Assembly: GCA_022825675.1 (NCBI GenBank)
Contig: JAJDWK010000008.1
Span: forward strand, 1 to 62,703
DNA: 62,703 nt
Origin: Anaerolineae bacterium
GTDB lineage: Bacteria > Chloroflexota > Anaerolineae > Aggregatilineales > Phototrophicaceae
Direction of reading: 5' to 3'
The notes beneath the pieces were generated by a model, which ran no database searches, was not told the DNA's origin, and was given only the letters and a program-made list of their open reading frames with translations. Made by a program: the position numbers and the translations under genes. Below, one piece after another: positions 8,061 to 16,438 of this stretch (within the stretch, counting starts at the first letter, position 1; every line of letters starts with the position of its first letter).

Positions 8061-10136
8061 ATGTCTAATGAAAAGCGGATAAGCTTGCTTCTCATCTCGA
8101 TTATAGTCGCGCTTGCGGTAGGCGCGGTCTCGGTATTTGCGGATGTGGAGATCAATGTGGATGGCGATTGCAGCCTCGCCAACGCGATTCGCTCGGCAAA
8201 TGGCGAACCGCAGCTCGCCGAGGCGGGCGATGCCGATGGCAATGACGATTGCGAAATCGGCACCTTGCCCGATACGGACGCCGACCCGCCGGAAGATGGC
8301 GCGGACACGATAAATCTGTCGGCATCTGTCGTGCTGACGGCGGAGCTGCCAGCCATCACCTCGCCGATTTCCATCAACGGCAATGGCAAACGCATTTCTT
8401 CTGATGGCAGCATCGGCGGCTTCTCGGTCATGTATACGGACCTCAGCATAAGTCAGCTTGTTTTGACGCAGCTGTCGCGGCAGACAGAAGGCGGCGCAAT
8501 CGCCATCGTTGGCGGCAGCCTGACGCTTGAAGACACGGTCGTTTCCAACAGCAGCGCCGGCAACATCGGCGGCGGCATCTATTCTTCGGACAGTGATGTT
8601 ACCCTGACGAGAAGCCGGCTGCGGTCAAACTCCACTGTGCAGAGCCATGGCGGCGGCTTGTATTTCATCAGCTCGGACTCCTCAAATACCCTGCATATAG
8701 AAGAATCGGTTTTCCTGGAGAATATCGCGGAGGAAGATGGCGGCGCGATCAAGGCTTCTGGCGGCACCATCGAAATCATCAAGAGCACTTTCCAGGGCAA
8801 TATCGCCGATGAAGGCGGCGCTATTGAAGCCAGCAACACCGTGATGAACATCGTAAACAGCACCTTCACTGGCAACCGCGCGCGCGAAGGCGGCGGCTTG
8901 AGCTCTTTTGGCTCCACGGTCACGCTGACGCACACCACCTGGGCGCACAATTACGCCAGCGAGCAAGGTGGCGGCATCGCCGTCATCGGCTGGGACGGCG
9001 CATTCATGATCCGCAATACCTTGATTACCGACAGCGAACATGGCGGCGACTGCCACCCGGGACCGAATTACGCGAATATCATCCAGGAATTCACCGGCAA
9101 CTTCATCCAGGATGGCACCTGCATGCCCCCGCCGCCCCCAGCGGAGGATCAATCGCTGGACAGCCAGACGCTTGATGGTGCCGCGCAAAGCGCTGACGAC
9201 GACAGCGATGCCGATAGCGACGATGCTGATGCCGACGACGCTGAGGCCACAGAAGACGGCGATGCTGATGCCGACGCTGAGTCCACAGAAGACAGCGATG
9301 ACAGCGCCGCCGCCAGCAGCGCCAGCGATGAAGACCTGGGCGACCTGGAAGCGCAGCACATGCCGATGGAAAGCGAGTCGCCCAGCCTGGGCAATGCCAT
9401 GATAAACCCGGTAACCGGCACAACTTTGCCGCATCACCCGCTGCAATGGGGCAGCCCCGCCATTGACGGCGGCGACCCCGCCTACTGCAATGTCGCCGGC
9501 GTCACTGAGACAGACCAAGTCGGCACCGTCCGCCCGCAATATGACAATTGTGATATCGGCGCGTGGGAATATCCCAAACCGCCGCCCCCGCCGCCCCAGC
9601 CCGACGACCCGGAACCAACGCAACCCCCGCCCAGCGTGCCCGTGCCGACGGTAACGCCGGAGAATGACCCCTGCATCCCCAGTGATTTTGTCATCGTGCG
9701 CTCCAACGATCCCGAATTGCGCTGCGCCAACATCGATATTCTCAACATTGACAAACATCCGGAATTGGATGGCATCCGCGCGGCGGTGCAAGTCTGGCGC
9801 GGCGAATTGCAATGTGTGCATTATGTGCAGCCGGGCGACAATTTGTATCGCATCGCGATGCAATACGATACCACTGCGGAAACGCTCATCCGCCATAACG
9901 CCCTGGAAAGCAGCGAAATTCACAGCGGGCAGCAGATTATCCTGCCAACTTGCCCGGGCCAAGCGGTGTCGCTGGCGGCTGATACCGAAGTCTGCTTTGC
10001 CCTGCCGGGGCGGCTGGTCTTCGTCGATACCGCCTCGCCCGAGCGCGCTGTCATCCAGCTCAATACATATCAAGAAGATGGCTACTTCTGCGCCCGCATC
10101 GACCGCAGCGGCATGGTCGTGCTCATCGGCGGCTGA
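8061..10136 (+). CDS. Exported right-handed beta-helix protein with CSLREA and LysM domains
   Basis: A 691-residue surface or secreted protein. The start ATG at 8061 follows GGGGGAAGG. Residues about 8-25 form a signal or anchor helix. A CSLREA-like motif (DGDCSLANAIRSAN) opens a parallel beta-helix region with repeated GGGI, GGAI and N-S-T-F turns up to about residue 330. A strongly acidic Asp/Ala linker follows (about 375-430, near 9180-9320), then a proline-rich stretch, then a LysM domain (YVQPGDNLYRIAMQYDTT, near 9830) for peptidoglycan or glycan binding. The last 60 residues carry several Cys. Role inferred: cell-wall-attached adhesin or polysaccharide-active protein. Confidence 0.85.
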   Translation: MSNEKRISLLLISIIVALAVGAVSVFADVEINVDGDCSLANAIRSANGEPQLAEAGDADGNDDCEIGTLPDTDADPPEDGADTINLSASVVLTAELPAITSPISINGNGKRISSDGSIGGFSVMYTDLSISQLVLTQLSRQTEGGAIAIVGGSLTLEDTVVSNSSAGNIGGGIYSSDSDVTLTRSRLRSNSTVQSHGGGLYFISSDSSNTLHIEESVFLENIAEEDGGAIKASGGTIEIIKSTFQGNIADEGGAIEASNTVMNIVNSTFTGNRAREGGGLSSFGSTVTLTHTTWAHNYASEQGGGIAVIGWDGAFMIRNTLITDSEHGGDCHPGPNYANIIQEFTGNFIQDGTCMPPPPPAEDQSLDSQTLDGAAQSADDDSDADSDDADADDAEATEDGDADADAESTEDSDDSAAASSASDEDLGDLEAQHMPMESESPSLGNAMINPVTGTTLPHHPLQWGSPAIDGGDPAYCNVAGVTETDQVGTVRPQYDNCDIGAWEYPKPPPPPPQPDDPEPTQPPPSVPVPTVTPENDPCIPSDFVIVRSNDPELRCANIDILNIDKHPELDGIRAAVQVWRGELQCVHYVQPGDNLYRIAMQYDTTAETLIRHNALESSEIHSGQQIILPTCPGQAVSLAADTEVCFALPGRLVFVDTASPERAVIQLNTYQEDGYFCARIDRSGMVVLIGG

Positions 10137-10154
10137 GTAATTTCCGCCTAAGGA

Positions 10155-10182
10155 CCCGCGCGGTTACTCAAGACCGCGCGGG
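10155..10182. terminator. Hairpin between convergent genes
   Basis: CCCGCGCGGT at 10155-10164 is perfectly complementary to ACCGCGCGGG at 10173-10182, with an 8-base loop. It lies between the ends of two converging genes, and the stop codon of the minus-strand gene begins in it. There is no T-run, so it is probably a stem acting on both strands rather than a classical intrinsic terminator. Confidence 0.65.
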
Positions 10183-10958
10183 GGCAGCCCGTCAAGCAAT
10201 TCCCGCGTGTATGCGCGTGCCCGCGGGCGCATCTCTGCGACCGTGAGTGCGTCCGAGCCGCCCGCCCGCCAGCGCAGCGCCAGTTCCAGCAGCCCCCTCC
10301 AATGCGGATAGCGCGCCGCCGCCCAGGCGGCCGCTCGCTTTTTTGATGTCGGCGCGCCGTGCCGCACAGTGTAGCAGCCGCGGGCGACCGTCAAGATGAT
10401 GTAGGCGAGCGCCTGCTTGCTGCCCGCTTTTTCGATGGACTGCGGGTAGCGGCGAATGTGTTGGCGCACGGCGTTTACATAGGCGGATGTTGGCAGCGGC
10501 GGCACTAGCTGCTGAATCGGCGGTCCCAGCAGCGCGATGCCATCTTGCCGCAGGGCATACCAACTGATGAGCCAATCCCGCCCCGCGCGCAGCCGGTGGA
10601 AAGGCTCGCCCGGGCTAATGATGCCGATGGTGCTGGCGCGGGTTTGAAAATCGCGCAAGCCAGCGGCGGAAATATAAGCGACTTCCAGGCGGTCGCGCCA
10701 GGCGGGGAAGGCGCTCACCACCGCGTCATGCAGGCGCTGCAGGCGGCTGAACTCGCTATCCGACAATTCGGCATGCAGGACCGCGACCAGATCGATATCG
10801 CTGATGGCGGGGTCAAAATCGCCATCTGTCAGCGCCAGCGAGCCATAGAGATAGATGCCGATGAGCCCGTCAGACAGGATGGCGCTGATGCCGCCCGCCA
10901 GCCGCCTGATGACGGCTTCAACTTGCGGGGAGAGCTGCGGAATTGCGGGCATGTTCAT
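10164..10958 (-). CDS. Nucleotidyltransferase, aminoglycoside adenylyltransferase-like (DUF4111 type)
   Basis: A 264-residue protein of the polymerase-beta nucleotidyltransferase fold. YLYGSLAL followed by DPAISDIDLVAV gives the GS...DxD metal-binding motif. The helical C-terminal half (ILTVARGCYTVRHG, SKKRAAAWA) resembles the domain of spectinomycin/streptomycin 9-adenylyltransferases. It may modify an aminoglycoside or another small molecule; resistance is not established. A -10-like TACACT (minus strand, 10965-10970) lies only six bases before the ATG, so the transcript may be nearly leaderless. Confidence 0.75.
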   Translation of the reverse strand: MNMPAIPQLSPQVEAVIRRLAGGISAILSDGLIGIYLYGSLALTDGDFDPAISDIDLVAVLHAELSDSEFSRLQRLHDAVVSAFPAWRDRLEVAYISAAGLRDFQTRASTIGIISPGEPFHRLRAGRDWLISWYALRQDGIALLGPPIQQLVPPLPTSAYVNAVRQHIRRYPQSIEKAGSKQALAYIILTVARGCYTVRHGAPTSKKRAAAWAAARYPHWRGLLELALRWRAGGSDALTVAEMRPRARAYTRELLDGLPPRGLE

Positions 10959-10984
10959 GGCTGTAGTGTAGCTTGGGGATTCGC

Positions 10985-11083
10985 CAAGGCAACCATATCA
11001 AAATTGATATTCGCCGCTACGAGCGAAATGAGACTAAACCTTTGTGTCTTTGTGGTAAAAAAATATTTGATGCGATTGCCCTG
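10985..11083 (-). repeat. Deletion derivative of the inverted-repeat element family
   Basis: The right end is TTTGATGCGATTGCCCTG (one mismatch to the 18-bp terminal repeat of the complete copy at 28710). The left end CAAGGCAACCATATCAAA is a worn version of the same terminal repeat. The interior joins a stretch like that at 62560-62600 with the TTTGTGTCTTTGTGGT block of the other subfamily. It fills the gap between two divergent genes; its left edge may supply a -35-like TTGCCT for the nucleotidyltransferase gene. Confidence 0.7.
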
Positions 11084-11121
11084 CCCTTTGCAAGTGATGC
11101 TTCGCCGCCAGCGCGCTTCCA

Positions 11122-11130
11122 TGCTACAAT
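11122..11130 (+). promoter_or_regulatory. Extended -10 promoter of the phosphoesterase gene
   Basis: TGCTACAAT is a good extended -10 element. It lies about 40 bases before the GTG start at 11171 and just beyond the repeat at 10985-11083. No convincing -35 is present, as is usual for extended -10 promoters. Confidence 0.5.
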
Positions 11131-11170
11131 CCCCGCGAGTACAACTATGCGCGGAAAGGAGTGCGCCCCC

Positions 11171-11941
11171 GTGAGACTCGCGGTGTTCGCTGATATTCAC
11201 GGCAACTTACCCGCCCTGCAAGCGGTGCTGGCTGACATACATCGCTGCGCACCCTTCGACATGATCTGGTGCCTGGGCGATTTGGCGGCGCTGGGCGGGC
11301 AGCCGCAAGAATGCCTGGATGCGCTGCTGGCGCTGCGCGAGCGGCAGGGCGAAAAGAACTTCAAAGTCATCGGCGGCAACACCGACCGCTACCTGGTTAC
11401 GGGCGCGCGCCTGCCTTCCCTGCCGCCGCAGGACGAGGCGGCATTCGCCGAGTATCGTGCACAAGCGCTCTGCAGCGGCGCGGTTCTCGGCTGGAACCTG
11501 CAGCAATTGCGCTGGCATGGCTTCACGCTGCTGCGTGATATCCTCGGGCGCGAGACCAAGCTGAAAGTGCCCGGCTATGGCACGGTCATCGGTTTTCACG
11601 CCATCCCGGGCGATGACGAATCGCTCGCCTTGCGCCCCGACAGCGCTGACGAAGAAGCGGCGGACGCCCTGCTCGACCGCCAGGGGCGGCTGGCGCTCTG
11701 TGGACATACCCATCGGGCGCTTGACCGCCAGCTCGGCGGCTGGCGCGTGATAAACCCAGGCAGCGTGGGCATGTCTTTTGGCGCGCCGGGCATGGCGGAA
11801 TGGGCGGCTTTGCGCTGGCGGGACGGCGCGCTGGAAGTGGATTTCCGCCGTCTGCCTTATGATGTGCCGGCGGCGCTGGCGGCATGGGCGGCGCGCGGCT
11901 ATCCCGAAATCGACTGGATCGCGGCGCGGCTGCAGGCATGA
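11171..11941 (+). CDS. Metallophosphoesterase (YfcE-like / calcineurin-like)
   Basis: A 256-residue phosphoesterase. The motifs are in family order: VFADIHGN (D-x-H), WCLGDLAALG (GD), GGNTDR (in place of GNH/GNT-D), CGHTHRAL (GHTH) and NPGSVGMSF. All expected metal ligands are present. The start is taken as GTG at 11171 because GGAAAGGAG lies eight bases upstream and the conserved N-terminus begins there. Likely activity is on a phosphodiester or phosphomonoester. It overlaps the next gene by four bases (ATGA), so the two are translationally coupled. Confidence 0.88.
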   Translation: MRLAVFADIHGNLPALQAVLADIHRCAPFDMIWCLGDLAALGGQPQECLDALLALRERQGEKNFKVIGGNTDRYLVTGARLPSLPPQDEAAFAEYRAQALCSGAVLGWNLQQLRWHGFTLLRDILGRETKLKVPGYGTVIGFHAIPGDDESLALRPDSADEEAADALLDRQGRLALCGHTHRALDRQLGGWRVINPGSVGMSFGAPGMAEWAALRWRDGALEVDFRRLPYDVPAALAAWAARGYPEIDWIAARLQA

Positions 11942-12318
11942 ACAGAAGGCTCTTTCTCGGCGTTGGCGTCGCTGTCTGGCTCTTGGCGACGCTGCTGTTT
12001 CGGCTATTTGGGCAGCGCTTCTTTTTATACGACGAGCGGCTGCTGATGCTGGCGCTGTGGCTGGTGACCGCCGCCGCCATGATTGCGCTGGCGCTGGCGC
12101 TTTTCCGCTGGCAGGGACTGCGGCGCGCCCAGCGCTGGGAAGCGGCGGCGCTGCTGGTCCTTGCCGGCATGCTGCTGGATGCGCTTGTGGTGGCGAATTT
12201 CGCGGCGGTATTCCCCAATATGCCAGTGGCAGCGGCTGGCAGCTTTGGCGCTTGGCTGCTGTGGGCGTATGCAACTGTGCTGCTGGCGGCTTTCCTGCCG
12301 ATAGGCGATGCCGGCTAA
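11938..12318 (+). CDS. Small membrane protein of unknown function
   Basis: A 126-residue protein with four predicted membrane helices and short polar loops. The ATG at 11938 overlaps the stop of the phosphoesterase gene, so they form a two-gene operon. Its stop overlaps, tail to tail, the stop of the membrane protein gene on the other strand. I recognise no family motif. Confidence 0.7.
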   Translation: MNRRLFLGVGVAVWLLATLLFRLFGQRFFLYDERLLMLALWLVTAAAMIALALALFRWQGLRRAQRWEAAALLVLAGMLLDALVVANFAAVFPNMPVAAAGSFGAWLLWAYATVLLAAFLPIGDAG

Positions 12319-13535
12319 TCGTCGATGATGCGCGGGCGCGCCCGCCGCCGCCAATAGCCCAGGGCATAGCTCAAGCCGCCCAATGCCACCGCCGCCAGGC
12401 AGAGCAGCAGCACAAAAGTGAAGGGCAGCAGCTCGGCGAGCGTGGGGCTGCGCGCGGCGATATCCCGCAGGGCGATGTAGGCCGCGCCGCGGCAAAGCAA
12501 AGCCGCCGCCGTCAGCGCCGCGCCAAATGCCATCAGCCAGAAGGGCGCAAACCCGGTAACCCGCCGATTGTCGCCGCGCAAGGCGCTGGTACCTTCGTTG
12601 ACCCATGCCAGCGCCACCGCCAACAGCGCCCATTGCATCAGCCAGCGCTGCGCGGCGGCGATGTCGCTGCCGCGCATTGCCGCGTTGATGCCCGGCTGGA
12701 TGCTGAGCGCGGCGAATAGCCCGCTGACCAGCCACAGCAAAGTCGCCAGCGCCAGCCACTGCGGTGCCAGCGTGGCATTTTCATTGCGGCTGCTCAAGGC
12801 GCGGTAGCCGTGGCTCGCCAAAATCATATAGGCGAGGGCTATCAGCGGGGCGGCACCCGCGGCGAGCGCCGGCGGCAAGCCCAGCCGCCCCAGGCTGATG
12901 AGCGCGCCCGCCAGCGTCAACAGCAGCGCCAGGATGCGCAAGCCAGCTTCGCGCCAGGCGCGTTCGACGCTGCTGCAGCGCCCCAGCAGCCAGAAATAGA
13001 GGCTGAGCGCCGGCAGCGCATAGGCGACAGCAATGCGGAAAGCCGCCGCCGCATCCGCCCAGGCAGGCTTGACAAAATGCGCCAGCGGCAGGCTGATGGC
13101 GCAGAGCAGCATGCCCGCTTGCCACAGGCGCAGGTAGGAAGAGGCACCCCGCGCCGAAAACGAAGAAAGCGTGATGAGCAGCAGCGCGCCGCCGATGAGC
13201 GTATCCAGCGCCAGCGGCTGCCCGAATAGCAGCGCGCCGCCGCCCGCCGCCAGCGCCGCCAGCCAGAGCCCGCGCCATTGCTGGGCGCGCTGCCGGCTCA
13301 AGCCCGCGCCCGCCAGCTGCACCCCCGCGGCGATATATGCCGAGAGCAAGAGGAATGTGAAAAGGGCATCAGCAAGCGCCGCCCAAGACGCTGCGGAAAT
13401 ACCGCCGCCCAGCGGAGTGCCGGGGACAAGCGCGCTGGCTCCCAGCAAGGCGGCGAGAGTATAGAGCGGCAGCAGCGCCGCGCAGAGCGTCAGCAATTGG
13501 TAGAGCAGCGCGCCGCGGGGCGAAAGCTGGATCAT
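12315..13535 (-). CDS. Polytopic membrane protein of unknown function
   Basis: A 406-residue protein made almost entirely of hydrophobic helices (about eleven to twelve) rich in Ala and Leu. No transporter or enzyme motif stands out. It starts eight bases after the end of the GT39-like gene on the same strand and is surely co-transcribed with it, which suggests a role in envelope glycan or lipid metabolism. The codon usage matches its neighbours. Confidence 0.7.
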   Translation of the reverse strand: MIQLSPRGALLYQLLTLCAALLPLYTLAALLGASALVPGTPLGGGISAASWAALADALFTFLLLSAYIAAGVQLAGAGLSRQRAQQWRGLWLAALAAGGGALLFGQPLALDTLIGGALLLITLSSFSARGASSYLRLWQAGMLLCAISLPLAHFVKPAWADAAAAFRIAVAYALPALSLYFWLLGRCSSVERAWREAGLRILALLLTLAGALISLGRLGLPPALAAGAAPLIALAYMILASHGYRALSSRNENATLAPQWLALATLLWLVSGLFAALSIQPGINAAMRGSDIAAAQRWLMQWALLAVALAWVNEGTSALRGDNRRVTGFAPFWLMAFGAALTAAALLCRGAAYIALRDIAARSPTLAELLPFTFVLLLCLAAVALGGLSYALGYWRRRARPRIIDD

Positions 13536-13543
13536 CGCGGGCG

Positions 13544-14977
13544 TCAGGGCTGCCCAGCGTTGAGGCGATAGACATCCGCCCGCCCATGGGCGAAGATGCC
13601 ATCAATGGCGAAGCGCCAGTGGTATTCCCGCTGGACCCAAGCCAGCAAGCGGCGGATTTCGGCGTCATCGTCGCGGATGAACGCGGGGAAAACGACCACC
13701 CAGGTCGGCGCCTCCCGCGCCCATTCCGCCAGCAGCTGCGGCAGAACCTGGGCGGGGCGGAAGTACCAGCGCCAGCCTTTGACCCAGGTGCCGGGCGGCA
13801 GCATGTCCGTCCGCGGGTGCAGCTGGGGGCTGCTGTCGGTCTGTGGCAGGATGTAGAGCGTATCGCCGGGCGCTTTCCGCCCATTCAGCTCGGCGGCGAG
13901 CGCATCAAACTCGTGCCAGGCGAGGGTTTTGCCCGCGCCCAGCTCGGTGGGGATATAGCTGACAGCGCCCGTCCACAGCCAGCCGATGCCCAGCGCCGCC
14001 GCCAAGCCCGCCAGGGCGATGCGCGGCGCATCCCATGGCGGCGGCTGGCGGAAGCTGGGCAGCAGCGTCGCCAGCAAGCAGCCGGACATCACGGCGGCGA
14101 GGGGCAGATGCCCCATGGCGTGGATTTCGCCGAAGCGGGGATAGAGCAGGCTGAGCGCCGCCAGCCACAGGGCGGGCAGCAGCAGCTCCCGCCGCGCCCG
14201 CGCCCAAGCCAGCGCGGCGAAGGGCAGGACCAAAATGTTGCTGAGCAGCAGCTTGCGGAAGAAATCGCCATCCAGCGGCACGCCATCCATGTAGCCCGCC
14301 AGATTGAAGGTCCAATTCCAAAAGAGATAGTTATCCCAAAGCCCGCCCGCCCATAAAAACGCCCATTGCAGCAGCGGGAGCGCCACTGCCGCCGCCAAAT
14401 AGGGCAGCAGCAAGCGCCGCCGCTCCGTCAGCAGCAGCCAGAGCGCCATCAGGGCTAGGCTGAGCCAGGCATGCTGTTTGAAGAGCGTCGCCGCGCCCAA
14501 AATCAAGCCGATGCCCGCCGCCCGCCGCGCTGATAGCCCGCCGCCCCCGCCCCAGTAGAGCAGCAGCGCCAGCATCACGCAGAGCGCCAATAGAGAATCG
14601 AAGTAGAGCATCACATTGGCGTAGACCGGCTCCCACCATGCCCAGACAAAAGCGGCGGCGAGCCCGGCGGACTGCCGCCCGCTGACGCGCTGCGCCAGCA
14701 GAAATATCAACAGCGTGAAGGCGAGCGTCAGCAGGGTGTTCAGCACTTTGATGGCGAGCGCTGGCGTCAGCGGCAGCAGCCATAGCGCCGCCGCGCCCAG
14801 CAGCGACGCGCCTGGCGCATGCTGCTCCCAGATGTCGCCGAACAGCGTCATGCCCCGGGTCAGCATCCAGGGGATGGCGACTTGCCCCGAATGCGCTGAT
14901 GGCGACAGCCAAAAGAGATGGGTGCCCGCCTGCAGAAGCAGCAGCATAAGCAGGGCAAGGCGCGTGCGGCGCGCCAT
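13544..14977 (-). CDS. Membrane glycosyltransferase, GT39/PMT-like
   Basis: A 477-residue polytopic protein with about ten helices. The first extracytoplasmic loop holds GDIWEQHAPGASLL, which resembles the acidic D-x-W-x-x-x-x-P motif of polyprenyl-phosphate-sugar-dependent transferases (GT39/ArnT clan). A soluble C-terminal domain of about 120 residues follows. Such enzymes move a sugar from a lipid carrier to a protein or glycan outside the cell. A Dpm1-like synthase that could make the lipid-linked mannose is at 20672. Exact donor and acceptor are unknown. Confidence 0.75.
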   Translation of the reverse strand: MARRTRLALLMLLLLQAGTHLFWLSPSAHSGQVAIPWMLTRGMTLFGDIWEQHAPGASLLGAAALWLLPLTPALAIKVLNTLLTLAFTLLIFLLAQRVSGRQSAGLAAAFVWAWWEPVYANVMLYFDSLLALCVMLALLLYWGGGGGLSARRAAGIGLILGAATLFKQHAWLSLALMALWLLLTERRRLLLPYLAAAVALPLLQWAFLWAGGLWDNYLFWNWTFNLAGYMDGVPLDGDFFRKLLLSNILVLPFAALAWARARRELLLPALWLAALSLLYPRFGEIHAMGHLPLAAVMSGCLLATLLPSFRQPPPWDAPRIALAGLAAALGIGWLWTGAVSYIPTELGAGKTLAWHEFDALAAELNGRKAPGDTLYILPQTDSSPQLHPRTDMLPPGTWVKGWRWYFRPAQVLPQLLAEWAREAPTWVVVFPAFIRDDDAEIRRLLAWVQREYHWRFAIDGIFAHGRADVYRLNAGQP

Positions 14978-15058
14978 GATGCCTCCCGAAAGGCTGTGTA
15001 AGCGGGCGCTGAGTATAGCGCGGCGGCGGCGGATTTTATAGTGTGGGGCGTTCGCGGT

Positions 15059-15256
15059 CAGGGCAATTGTGTCAAAGATTTATTCACCACAAAGACACAA
15101 AGGACACAAAGTTTTTCCACATATCCGCAGAAAAAGGGGTAATGCAGGGGCGTTTCGCCGAAACGCCCAAAATCTCTGCGCCCTCTGCGCTCTCTGTGGT
15201 AAAAATCCCTGTTGAATCTTCGCCTGTACCGACTTGTATTTTGCTGCAATCACGCA
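15059..15256 (+). repeat. Truncated inverted-repeat element copy with palindromic core
   Basis: The left end CAGGGCAATTGTGTCAAA matches the 18-bp terminal repeat with two mismatches. It is followed by the ACCACAAAGACACAAAGG block and the perfect palindrome GGGCGTTTCGCCGAAACGCCC. Its right side continues into sequence shared with the 17755 and 55160 repeats (TGGTAAAAATCCCTGTTGAATCT) and has no terminal repeat. The copy fills the 330-base gap before the enolase-superfamily gene, whose possible -35 (TTGCTG, 15241) lies in its end. Confidence 0.75.
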
Positions 15257-15307
15257 GAATCGGCTAGACTATAGTCCAATGCGCAGCGAGAGGATGAACG
15301 CAGCGGG

Positions 15308-16438
15308 ATGAAAATCACAGGGATCGAGGCATTTGTCGCCGAAGAGCGCTTGCATACGCCCTTCTATTTTTCCCAATTCGGCTTTGACCGCCGCCAGCTT
15401 TGCCTGGTGCGGGTGACGGCGGAGGATGGCAGCTATGGCTGGGGCGAGGGCTATGGTCCCGCCAAGGTGATACGGGCGGGTATCGAGTTTTTGACGCCGC
15501 TGGCGCTGGGCGAAAATCCGCTTTATGTCGAAGCGATTTGGAACAAGCTGCACCTGCGGGCGCTGGATTATGCGCGGCGCGGCGTCCTGGTGGCGGCGAT
15601 TAGCGCCATCGACATCGCGCTTTGGGATTTGCGCGGCAAGCTCCTGGGGCAGCCGGTGTCGACGCTCCTGGGCGGTCGGCGGCGCGAGCAGGTGCAGGTC
15701 TATGCCACCGGCTTGTATTTCACCGAGGCGGCTGACCTGCCCGCGCGGCTGGCGGCGGAGGCGCGGGCATATGCCGCCCAAGGCTTCCGCGCCATCAAGA
15801 TGAAAGTTGGGCTGGGCGTCGAGACTGACCTGCGGCATGCGCGCGCGGTGCGGGCGGCTATCGGTCCCGATATCAGTTTGATGGTGGATGCCAACCATGG
15901 CTACAGCTTCAGCGAGGCGCTGCGCTTCGCCGAGCGGATTGAGCCGCTGAATATCAGCTTCTTTGAAGAGCCCGTCTCGCCCGAAGATTATGAAGGCTAT
16001 GCCGAGCTGCGGCGGCGGACTTCCATCCCGATTGCGGGCGGCGAATGCGAATACCTGCTGGCGGGCTTTCGCCGCTTGCTCAGCGGGCGCTGCGTTGATA
16101 TTGCGCAGCCCGATATTTGCGGCGCTGGCGGCTTGAGCGAAGTCAAGAAGATTGTCGCGCTGGCAGCCGCCTTCCAGACAAATGTCATCCCGCACAGCTG
16201 GGGCAGCGGCATCGCCTTCGCCGCGGGCTTGCACCTGGTCAGCACGCTTGATCCGCTGCCGGGGCGGCTGCGCCTGCCCGAGCCGCTGCTGGAGATGGAC
16301 CGCTCGGAAAATGCCCTGCGCGATAACTTGACCCAGCCCGCCTTCCACCTGCGGGATGGGGCGGTGGCGGTGCCGACAGCGCCCGGGCTGGGGGTTGATG
16401 TCGATCTCGATTACCTGGCGCAGCGAGCGGTCGATTAA
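15308..16438 (+). CDS. Enolase-superfamily enzyme, mandelate racemase group
   Basis: A 376-residue TIM-barrel enzyme. The KxK catalytic pair is K164/K166 (AIKMKVG). Metal ligands are D194 (MVDAN), E220 (FFEEP) and E246 (AGGE). D269 and H296 (PHSWG), 27 residues apart, match the Asp-His dyad of mandelate racemase, so it belongs to the MR group of acid-sugar dehydratases and racemases rather than the MLE group. The substrate is not readable. The stop codon overlaps the start of the PLP dehydratase by one base (TAATG), which implies coupled translation and a shared pathway. Confidence 0.9.
   Translation: MKITGIEAFVAEERLHTPFYFSQFGFDRRQLCLVRVTAEDGSYGWGEGYGPAKVIRAGIEFLTPLALGENPLYVEAIWNKLHLRALDYARRGVLVAAISAIDIALWDLRGKLLGQPVSTLLGGRRREQVQVYATGLYFTEAADLPARLAAEARAYAAQGFRAIKMKVGLGVETDLRHARAVRAAIGPDISLMVDANHGYSFSEALRFAERIEPLNISFFEEPVSPEDYEGYAELRRRTSIPIAGGECEYLLAGFRRLLSGRCVDIAQPDICGAGGLSEVKKIVALAAAFQTNVIPHSWGSGIAFAAGLHLVSTLDPLPGRLRLPEPLLEMDRSENALRDNLTQPAFHLRDGAVAVPTAPGLGVDVDLDYLAQRAVD

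Noticed and set aside
10164..10958. An aminoglycoside-resistance gene
   Set aside because: The fold fits, but nothing shows the substrate, so a resistance label was not given.
15059..15256. Small protein-coding genes in the CACAAAGACACAAAG repeats
   Set aside because: Frames such as LCVLCVFVV recur only because the repeat recurs; they differ in start and frame between copies.
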